NCBI GenBank assembly: GCA_036675815.1
Contig: JAKFEE010000041.1
Coordinates: 1 to 64,000, forward strand
Direction of reading: 5' to 3'
From: JAKFEE01 sp036675815
GTDB lineage: Bacteria > Pseudomonadota > Alphaproteobacteria > Rhodospirillales > Magnetospirillaceae
Length of the DNA stretch: 64,000 bases
The notes beneath the pieces are model-generated. The model was given only the letters and a program-made list of their open reading frames with translations. It was not told the DNA's origin and did not search any database. Numbering within the stretch: the stretch's first letter is position 1; every line of letters starts with the position of its first letter. Positions 57,559 to 64,000 of this stretch are shown here, piece by piece. A program made the position numbers and the translations under genes.

Positions 57559-60282
57559 ATGGACGATCTTCTTAGCGAGTTTCTGACAGAAACGTCGGAA
57601 AGCCTGTCGGTACTTGACATCGAGTTGGTGAAGCTCGAGCAGAATCCCAATGATCCGGGCATCCTGCAGAATATCTTCCGGCTGGTGCACACCATCAAGG
57701 GCACGTGCGGTTTCCTCGGGCTGCCGCGCCTGGAGACGGTGGCCCACGCCGCCGAGAACGTCCTGGGTAAGTTCCGCGACCGCGAGCTCGAGGTCACGCC
57801 CGAAGCCGTTACCCGGATCCTCCAGTCGATCGATTGCATCAAGCTGATCCTTTCGCACCTCGAGCAACATGAGGTCGAGCCCGAAGGCGACGATGCCGAG
57901 CTCAAGTCGGCGCTGAACGACTTGGCCGACGGCAAGACGCCTGCCACGACGCAGGCCGCTTCCGCCGAGGAACCAGCATTCCCGGTGGCCGCCGAGTTGC
58001 TTGCCGAGGTCGAGGCGGCGCTGGCGGTGGGCAAGCGAGCGGCTACCGAAGCCGACCTTGCCGCCGAGATGGCGTTGGAGCGTGCCAGGCAGGGCGACGA
58101 CGAGGACGAGCCGGCGGAGACCTCGCGCACGCCCGTTCCGGTGGCGAACGCGTTGCCGGCGGCTGCCGGTGGAACCACCGCCGTTTCCGGCAGCCCCCCC
58201 GCCGCCGAGCCGAAGGAATCGGCGCTCGCGGCGCAGACCATTCGCGTCAACGTCGAACTGCTCGAAAACCTGATGACCCTGGTTTCCGAGCTGGTGCTCA
58301 CGCGCAACCAGCTGCTGCAGATGGTGCGCGGCAAGGACGACAGCGAATTCGCGACCCCGTTGCAGCGTCTATCGCACATCACCACCGACCTGCAGGAAGG
58401 GGTGATGAAGACGCGTATGCAACCGATCGGCAACGCCTGGGCCAAGCTTCCGCGCATCGTGCGCGACCTGTCGGTCGAAATGAACAAGAAGATCGACCTG
58501 CAGATGGTCGGCGCCGAGACCGAGCTCGATCGCCAGGTGCTGGAGCTGATCAAGGATCCGCTGACGCACATGGTGCGCAACTCCGCCGACCACGGCCTGG
58601 AAGGGCCCGAGGAACGGCGGCGTGCCGGCAAGCCCGAGACCGGCAAGGTCGTGCTCAACGCCTATCACGAGGGCGGCCACATCATCATCGAGATCACCGA
58701 TGACGGCCGCGGCCTGCCCGTCGGCAAGATCAAGGCGAAGGCGATCGCCAACGGGTTGGCCACCGAGGCCGAACTCGATCAGCTCACCGATCAGCAGATC
58801 TATCAGTTCATCTTCAAGGCCGGGTTCTCCACCGCCGAGAAGATCACCAGCATCTCTGGCCGCGGCGTCGGCATGGATGTGGTGCGCAGCAATATCGAAA
58901 AGATCGGCGGCACCATCGAGTTGAAGTCGTCGCCCGGCAAGGGTTCGACCTTCATCATCAAGATCCCGCTGACCCTGGCCATCGTCTCGGCACTGATCGT
59001 CGAGTGCGCCAACGAGCGCTTCGCCGTACCGCAGATATCGGTTCTCGAACTGGTGCGCACCACCGCCAGTTCCGAGCACGCGATCGAGATGATCAACAAC
59101 GCGCCGGTGCTGCGCCTGCGCGATCGCCTGCTGCCGCTCGTCGGGCTGCGCCAACTGCTGCACCTCGGCGGCGAGAACGACGAACGCGACGAGACCTTCA
59201 TCGTCGTCACCCAGGTCGGCACCTACACCTTCGGCATGATCGTGGACCGCGTCTTCGACACCGAGGAAATCGTCGTCAAGCCGGTGGCGCCGATCCTGCG
59301 CCATATCACCATGTTCTCGGGCAACACCATCCTGGGTGACGGCAGCGTCATCATGATTCTCGACCCCAACGGCATCGCCTCGCTGGCGACCGCCGGCGAC
59401 ACGGCGTCGGCCGCGGCCTCGCAGAGCACGGAGACGGCGGCGGTGCGCGACGTCCACGCCGACGAAAAGAACTCGATGCTGGTGTTCCGCGCCGGCAGCG
59501 ACGACCTCAAGGCGGTGCCGCTGGCCCTGGTCGCCCGCCTGGAAGAGGTCGACTTGGCGAGCATCGAGCACTCGCACGGCAGCCCGGTCGTGCAGTATCG
59601 CGGCCATCTCATGCCTCTGGTCTTCATCGACAGCAGCTACGGGCTCAAGGCCGAAGGCCGTCAGCCGGTGCTGGTGTTCGCCGATCGCCATCGCACGATG
59701 GGCCTGGTGGTCGATGAAATCGTCGACATCGTCGAGGATCGGCTCAAGGTGGAACTGGCGGTCAATCAGCCGGGGCTCATCGGTACCGCCGTCATTGCCG
59801 GCAAGGCCACCGATATCCTCGACGCCGGCTATTACCTGAGCCAAGCCTATGGCGACTGGTTCGGGTCCATGGACGAAACCAGCTTTGGCGACGCCGAGGC
59901 GCAGCGGCGGGTGCTGTTGGTGGACGACAGCCCGTTCTTCCGCAACCTGCTGAGCCCGGTGCTGGCGGTGGCGGGCTATGACGTCACTGCCGTCGACAGC
60001 GCCGACAAGGCACTGGCGCTTCGTGATGCCGGGTCGCGCTTCGATCTCATCATCAGCGACATCGAGATGCCCGGATTGAGCGGCTTCGAGTTCGCCGAGG
60101 CAGTGCGCGCCGACACACGCTGGCAAGCGACGCCGCTGGTGGCGTTGTCGTCGCACGCCACCGATCACGACCTCGCGCGGGGGCGCGAGGTGGGCTTCAA
60201 CGACTATGTCGCCAAGTTCGACCGCGATGCCCTGCTGCAGACGCTGGCGCAAACCTTGGCCGCCTCGGGAGGGGCAGCATGA
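57559..60282 (+). CDS. cheA: Chemotaxis kinase CheA with extra CheW-like and receiver domains
   Basis: CheA is the histidine kinase of chemotaxis. It has 907 residues. Hpt domain with phospho-His44 in VHTIKGTCGFLG; dimerisation VNVELLENLMTLVSELVLTR; ATPase HMVRNSADHGLEGPEERR, DDGRGLPVGKIK, GRGVGMDVVRSNI, GKGSTFIIKIPL. One CheW domain (ALIVECANERFAVPQISVLE) is followed by a second (FRAGSDDLKAVPLALVARLE) and a C-terminal receiver (LLVDDSPFFRNLLSPVLAVA, IISDIEMPGLSGFEFAE). No P2 domain is apparent. ATG 57559 with GAGG upstream. cheW overlaps it by 4 bp. Confidence 0.95.
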   Translation: MDDLLSEFLTETSESLSVLDIELVKLEQNPNDPGILQNIFRLVHTIKGTCGFLGLPRLETVAHAAENVLGKFRDRELEVTPEAVTRILQSIDCIKLILSHLEQHEVEPEGDDAELKSALNDLADGKTPATTQAASAEEPAFPVAAELLAEVEAALAVGKRAATEADLAAEMALERARQGDDEDEPAETSRTPVPVANALPAAAGGTTAVSGSPPAAEPKESALAAQTIRVNVELLENLMTLVSELVLTRNQLLQMVRGKDDSEFATPLQRLSHITTDLQEGVMKTRMQPIGNAWAKLPRIVRDLSVEMNKKIDLQMVGAETELDRQVLELIKDPLTHMVRNSADHGLEGPEERRRAGKPETGKVVLNAYHEGGHIIIEITDDGRGLPVGKIKAKAIANGLATEAELDQLTDQQIYQFIFKAGFSTAEKITSISGRGVGMDVVRSNIEKIGGTIELKSSPGKGSTFIIKIPLTLAIVSALIVECANERFAVPQISVLELVRTTASSEHAIEMINNAPVLRLRDRLLPLVGLRQLLHLGGENDERDETFIVVTQVGTYTFGMIVDRVFDTEEIVVKPVAPILRHITMFSGNTILGDGSVIMILDPNGIASLATAGDTASAAASQSTETAAVRDVHADEKNSMLVFRAGSDDLKAVPLALVARLEEVDLASIEHSHGSPVVQYRGHLMPLVFIDSSYGLKAEGRQPVLVFADRHRTMGLVVDEIVDIVEDRLKVELAVNQPGLIGTAVIAGKATDILDAGYYLSQAYGDWFGSMDETSFGDAEAQRRVLLVDDSPFFRNLLSPVLAVAGYDVTAVDSADKALALRDAGSRFDLIISDIEMPGLSGFEFAEAVRADTRWQATPLVALSSHATDHDLARGREVGFNDYVAKFDRDALLQTLAQTLAASGGAA

Positions 60283-60770
60283 ACCAATCCCTCGTCCCCG
60301 CCGGCAACCGCCACGTCCAGGAGGCCTCGGCGGCCACCCAGGACTACGTCACCATGTACATCGAGGACCAGTTGTTCGGGATTCCCGTGCTGACGGTCCA
60401 GGATGTCCTTGGCGCCCAGAAGATCACGCGCATCCCGCTGGCCCCCCCGGAGGTCGCCGGCTCGCTCAACCTGCGGGGACGCATCGTCACTTCGATCGAC
60501 GTGCGCAAGCGCCTGCGCTTGAAGGAGCGCGCCGGCGCGGCGGCCAGCATGAGCGTCGTCGTCGAACTCGGCGGCGAGCTGTACAGCTTGATGGTCGACT
60601 CGGTGGGCGAGGTGCTCAGCCTGCCGGCTGCCGCCTTCGAGCGCAATCCGCCGACCCTCGATCCGCTGTGGCGCGAGTTCTCGGCCGGCATCTATCGCCT
60701 GCAGGGCACGTTGCTGGTGGTCCTCGACGTCACGCGCCTGCTGGACTTCACCAGGACCGAAGCGGCCTGA
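60279..60770 (+). CDS. cheW: Chemotaxis coupling protein CheW
   Basis: CheW links receptors to CheA. It has 163 residues. The CheW fold is shown by DYVTMYIEDQLFGIPVLTVQ DVLGAQKITRIPLAPPEVAG SLNLRGRIVTSIDVRKRL, then SLMVDSVGEVLSLP. The start at ATG 60279 overlaps the cheA stop (ATGA), so the two are coupled. Confidence 0.95.
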   Translation: MNQSLVPAGNRHVQEASAATQDYVTMYIEDQLFGIPVLTVQDVLGAQKITRIPLAPPEVAGSLNLRGRIVTSIDVRKRLRLKERAGAAASMSVVVELGGELYSLMVDSVGEVLSLPAAAFERNPPTLDPLWREFSAGIYRLQGTLLVVLDVTRLLDFTRTEAA

Positions 60771-60807
60771 GACCCGTGTGGCCGCATCAAGCGAACGAAG
60801 AGACCGA

Positions 60808-61173
60808 ATGAAGTCCTGTCTGATCGTCGACGATTCCAAGGTCATTCGCATGGTGGCCCGGAAAATCCTGCATGAACTCGCGTTCCGCACCGAAGAGGCC
60901 GAGGACGGCATCAAGGCGCTGGACTTGTGCCGGCGGAGCTTGCCCGATGCCGTATTGCTGGACTGGAACATGCCCAACATGAACGGCATCGATTTCCTGC
61001 GGCAACTGCGCCGGCTGCCCGATGGCGATCGCCCGGTGGTGGTGTTCTGCACCACCGAGAACGACATCGGGCATATTCAGGAAGCCATCATGGCCGGGGC
61101 CAACGAATACATCATGAAGCCGTTCGACAGCGACATCCTGCAGGCCAAGTTTTCACAGGCCGGCTTGCTCTGA
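60808..61173 (+). CDS. cheY: Chemotaxis response regulator CheY
   Basis: CheY is a single receiver domain that binds the motor switch when phosphorylated. It has 121 residues. SCLIVDDSKVIRMVARKILH has the acidic pair; Asp52 in AVLLDWNMPNMNGIDFLRQL is the phosphorylation site; FCTTENDIGHIQEAIMAGAN EYIMKPF carries the Thr and Lys. ATG 60808 is 37 bp past cheW. The FliG/FliN proteins of the switch are in the same window. Confidence 0.93.
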   Translation: MKSCLIVDDSKVIRMVARKILHELAFRTEEAEDGIKALDLCRRSLPDAVLLDWNMPNMNGIDFLRQLRRLPDGDRPVVVFCTTENDIGHIQEAIMAGANEYIMKPFDSDILQAKFSQAGLL

Positions 61174-61187
61174 CGGAACGATCGCGC

Positions 61188-62348
61188 ATGCCCCCCGACG
61201 CAGGCCGCCTGTCGGCGGCTTCGACAGACACCGCCATTCGGGTCATGGTGGTCGATGATTCCGCCGTCGTCCGCGGCCTGATCACGCGGATGCTCGAAGA
61301 GGATCCGGCCATCGCCGTCGTCGCGTCGGTGGCCAACGGCCAAATGGCGCTGTCCGCCCTGGAACGCCAAGCCGTCGATGTTGCCATTCTCGATGTCGAG
61401 ATGCCGGTGATGGACGGATTGACGGCCTTGCCGCACATGCTGCGGATTGCGCCGGGCCTGCAGGTCATCATGGCCTCGACCCTGACCCTGAGAAATGCCG
61501 ACATCAGTCTGAAGGCGCTGCAGGCCGGCGCCGCCGACTACATCCCCAAGCCGACGTCGTCGCGCGACATATCGGGCGGGGCCGGCGACTTCCGGCGCGA
61601 GCTGGTGGAAAAGGTGCGGGCGCTCGGCGCCAATCGACGGCGCGCTGCCGGACATGGCGACCGGCCGATGCCATTGCGGGTGGCGCGCCCGGCGGCAGCC
61701 CTGGCGCCGCGCCCGGCACGCCCCGCCAAACCGACGGCGCCGTTGCAACTGCGCCCGGCCTCGACCGAGGCCCCGGAAATCATCGCCATCGGCAGTTCGA
61801 CGGGCGGGCCGCAGGCATTGTTCACCTTGCTGGGCGCCATTCGCGCCGGAAGCATCCGCCAGCCCATCCTCATCACCCAGCACATGCCGGCAACCTTCAC
61901 CACCATCCTCGCCGAGCACATTTCCCGCATCAGCGGCTGGGAAGCCGCCGAGGGCAAGGATGGTGAGGTGGTGCGCAGCGGCCGCATCTATATCGCCCCC
62001 GGCGATTTCCACATGGTGGTCGAGGTGCGCGGCGCCGAAAGGCTCATCCGCCTCAACAAGAACCCGCCGGAGAATTTCTGCCGGCCGTCGGTCGACCCGA
62101 TGTTGCGCAGCATGGCGTCGATCTGGGGCAAGCGCGTGCTCGCCTGCATCCTGACCGGGATGGGTTCGGACGGGCTGCGTGGCGGCGAGGCGGTGATGGC
62201 CGCCGGCGGCACGGTGATCGCACAGGACGAGGCGACCAGCGTCGTCTGGGGCATGCCGGGTGCGGTGGCCCAGGCCGGTATCTGCAGCGCGGTGTTGCCG
62301 CTGCCCGAGATCGCCCCGTGCATCCTGAAATTCGCGCACAGGCGCTGA
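61188..62348 (+). CDS. cheB: Chemoreceptor methylesterase CheB
   Basis: CheB removes methyl groups from chemoreceptors. It has 386 residues. The receiver part (VMVVDDSAVVRGLITRMLEE, DVAILDVEMPVMDGLTALP) comes first, then a Pro/Arg-rich linker. The esterase domain has the catalytic triad in IAIGSSTGGPQALF (Ser), ITQHMPATFTTILAEH (His) and LTGMGSDGLRGGEAV (Asp). ATG 61188 is 14 bp past cheY; cheR follows 1 bp after its stop. Confidence 0.95.
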   Translation: MPPDAGRLSAASTDTAIRVMVVDDSAVVRGLITRMLEEDPAIAVVASVANGQMALSALERQAVDVAILDVEMPVMDGLTALPHMLRIAPGLQVIMASTLTLRNADISLKALQAGAADYIPKPTSSRDISGGAGDFRRELVEKVRALGANRRRAAGHGDRPMPLRVARPAAALAPRPARPAKPTAPLQLRPASTEAPEIIAIGSSTGGPQALFTLLGAIRAGSIRQPILITQHMPATFTTILAEHISRISGWEAAEGKDGEVVRSGRIYIAPGDFHMVVEVRGAERLIRLNKNPPENFCRPSVDPMLRSMASIWGKRVLACILTGMGSDGLRGGEAVMAAGGTVIAQDEATSVVWGMPGAVAQAGICSAVLPLPEIAPCILKFAHRR

Positions 62349-62349
62349 T

Positions 62350-63216
62350 ATGTTGCGGCCAGACGACTTCGATTTCGTGGCGCGATTGCTCCGGGAGCGC
62401 TCCGGGCTGGTGATCAACCGCGACAAGGCCTATCTGCTGGAAAGCCGGCTGATGCCCCTGGCACGCAAGCGGGGCCTGAAGGGGATCGACGAGTTGGTCG
62501 GCGCCATGCGCGGCAGCCGCGACGAGGCTTTGCTGCGCAGCGTCACCGAGGCGATGACCACCAACGAGTCCTTCTTCTTCCGCGACATCAAGCCGTTCGA
62601 CCAGTTTCGCGACCTGGTGCTGCCGCGATTCCTCGAGGCCCGTGCTGCCAGGCGGTCCTTGCGCATCTGGTCGGCGGCCTGTTCCTCGGGGCAGGAGGCC
62701 TATTCGCTGGCCATGATCCTCAACGAGCAGGCGGCGAAGCTGGCCGGCTGGCGGATCGAGATCATCGGCACCGACATCTCGCAGGAGATCTTGGACAAGG
62801 CCAGGGCCGGAGCTTATACGCAGTTCGAGGTGCAGCGCGGCCTGCCGATCCAACTGCTGGTCAAGCACTTCCAGAAGAAGGGCGACAACTGGCAGATTGA
62901 CCCGACGCTGCGCGCCATGGTGCAGTTTCGCGAGTTCAATCTGCTGCACGACATGCGGGCGCTCGGCCAGTTCGACATCGTCTTCTGCCGCAACGTCCTG
63001 ATCTATTTCGATCAGCCGACCAAGTCGCGGGTGCTGGAGAACATCTCGAAGCAGATGCCCGATGACGGTATGCTCTATCTGGGTGGCGCCGAGACCGTCC
63101 TGGGGATTTCGGATCGGTTTCGACCGTTGCCCAATCAGCGCGGCATCTATTGCATCAATCGCGGCGCTGGCGCCGTGACGGCGCCTGTGCCGGTCGGCGC
63201 CGGCATTCCCGGCTGA
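62350..63216 (+). CDS. cheR: Chemoreceptor methyltransferase CheR
   Basis: CheR adds methyl groups to chemoreceptors from SAM. It has 288 residues. The N-terminal helical domain ends in TEAMTTNESFFFRDIKPFDQ. The SAM domain has LRIWSAACSSGQEAYSLAMI, IIGTDISQEILDKARAGAYT and FDIVFCRNVLIYFDQPTKSR. There are no TPR repeats. The start is ATG 62350. It ends the che operon. Confidence 0.95.
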   Translation: MLRPDDFDFVARLLRERSGLVINRDKAYLLESRLMPLARKRGLKGIDELVGAMRGSRDEALLRSVTEAMTTNESFFFRDIKPFDQFRDLVLPRFLEARAARRSLRIWSAACSSGQEAYSLAMILNEQAAKLAGWRIEIIGTDISQEILDKARAGAYTQFEVQRGLPIQLLVKHFQKKGDNWQIDPTLRAMVQFREFNLLHDMRALGQFDIVFCRNVLIYFDQPTKSRVLENISKQMPDDGMLYLGGAETVLGISDRFRPLPNQRGIYCINRGAGAVTAPVPVGAGIPG

Positions 63217-63241
63217 CGGCGCGCCATAACCCGGAGCCGCC

Positions 63242-64000
63242 ATGGCTTTCGAGAAGATCTGCTTTGTCGCCGCCGATGGCGAAGTCGCGCAGGCGGCGCT
63301 GGCGCTGCTCGGCAAGCGCTATGGCCAGGTGGCTCCGGAAGCCGCCGAGGCCATCGTCGCCTTGGGCGGCGATGGCTTCATGCTGGAGACGCTGCACCGC
63401 CACATCGATCGCGGCATCCCCATCTACGGCATGAACCGCGGCACCGTCGGCTTCCTCATGAACATCTACCGCGAGGAGGGGCTGCACGAGCGGCTGCGGC
63501 GGGCGCAAGCGGTGACGTTGCACCCGCTGCGCATGGTGGCGCGGACCATGGATGGGACCGAGACCGAGGCTCTGGCCATCAACGAAGTCTCGCTGCTGCG
63601 TGAAACGCGTCAGGCTGCCAAGATCCGCATCCGCATCGACGGCCGGGTGCGCCTCGACGAACTGGTCTGCGACGGCGTGCTGGTGGCGACGCCGGCGGGC
63701 AGCACCGCCTACAATCTGTCGGCGCATGGCCCGATCCTGCCCATGGGCTCGGGCATCCTGGCCCTGACGCCGATCAGCGCCTTCCGCCCGCGGCGCTGGC
63801 GCGGCGCCTTGCTCACCCACAAGGCGCGCGTGACGTTCGAGATCCTCGAGAAGGAGAAGCGGCCGGTGAGCGCCGTCGCCGACTACACCGAAGTGCGCGA
63901 CGTCGCCCAGGTCGAGGTATGCGAGGACCGCTCGGTGGCCCTGAGCCTGATGTTCGATCCCGAGCACAATCTCGAGGAACGCATCATCACCGAGCAGTTC
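63242..64000 (+). CDS. nadK: NAD kinase (3' end outside the window)
   Basis: NadK phosphorylates NAD to NADP. At least 253 residues are visible. The motif VALGGDGFMLETLHR (GGDG) is near residue 40, NRGTVGFLMNIY follows, the conserved NEVSLLRETRQAAKIRIRID and the second motif GVLVATPAGSTAYNLSAHGP ILP are present. The length is almost that of a complete alphaproteobacterial NAD kinase. ATG 63242 is 25 bp past cheR. It is probably cotranscribed with the che genes by chance. Confidence 0.93.
   Translation, partial: MAFEKICFVAADGEVAQAALALLGKRYGQVAPEAAEAIVALGGDGFMLETLHRHIDRGIPIYGMNRGTVGFLMNIYREEGLHERLRRAQAVTLHPLRMVARTMDGTETEALAINEVSLLRETRQAAKIRIRIDGRVRLDELVCDGVLVATPAGSTAYNLSAHGPILPMGSGILALTPISAFRPRRWRGALLTHKARVTFEILEKEKRPVSAVADYTEVRDVAQVEVCEDRSVALSLMFDPEHNLEERIITEQF

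Noticed and set aside
58369..60252. 627-codon minus-strand frame inside cheA
   Set aside because: Antisense of cheA; no domain or ribosome site.

Overview
The window reads as high-GC chromosome of a flagellated alphaproteobacterium. CtrA, ChpT, FlbD, FliX, FlbT, FlaF, a one-cysteine DksA and a TPR/OGT-like flagellar gene occur together, which is the Caulobacter/Rhodospirillales regulatory style. I see no rRNA, tRNA, CRISPR array or insertion sequence. Gene identities come from motifs and family knowledge; no database search was run.

Layout. 1-4.3 kb: an incomplete unknown gene, an XRE regulator and a type I secretion ABC/HlyD pair. 4.4-10.1 kb: a base-composition island with manC and three GT4 glycosyltransferases, ending against a 3' scrap of a second, resident-looking manC. 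10.4-11.4 kb: a secreted peptidoglycan-binding-domain protein and dksA, sharing a two-way terminator. 11.5-14.7 kb: fliX divergent from flgI-flgJ-(FlaG-like)-(FlgN-like). 14.8-20.0 kb (minus strand): flagellin, flaF, a TPR/OGT-like gene and a Maf gene, which look like flagellin plus its glycosylation machinery. 20.2-27.5 kb: an unassigned flagellin/FlgL-shaped protein, then a pseudaminic-acid-type pathway (pseB, pseC, spsF-like, methyltransferase, HAD, Nudix-like, pseI). 27.6-28.4 kb: a second flaF and flbT. 28.6-35.8 kb: fliK, flgD, flgE, flgK, flgL. 35.9-47.4 kb: fliF, fliG, fliH, fliN, motA-like, flbD, flhA, flhF, flhG and a second FliK-like gene. 47.4-49.2 kb (minus strand): fliI, fliJ.

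After 49.2 kb come ctrA, a Cache/PAS sensor kinase, and a molybdenum-flavoured group (moaA, a ModE N-domain regulator, a DUF2478-DUF4213/DUF364 fusion). A soluble MCP-tip protein is translationally coupled to an ODP-type diiron protein. Then come a DUF3553 protein, chpT, the chemotaxis operon cheA-cheW-cheY-cheB-cheR, and nadK at the right edge.

Regulation visible in the DNA: 17-bp palindromes of the form GGCA-N5-TGCC lie about 62-84 bp upstream of sigma-54 -24/-12 elements before flgI, fliK and flgE. Another sits beside a CtrA box before fliF. With flbD, fliX and ctrA in the same window, this describes a class II to class III flagellar cascade. The flagellin leader holds two small hairpins that could be the target of FlbT/FlaF control.
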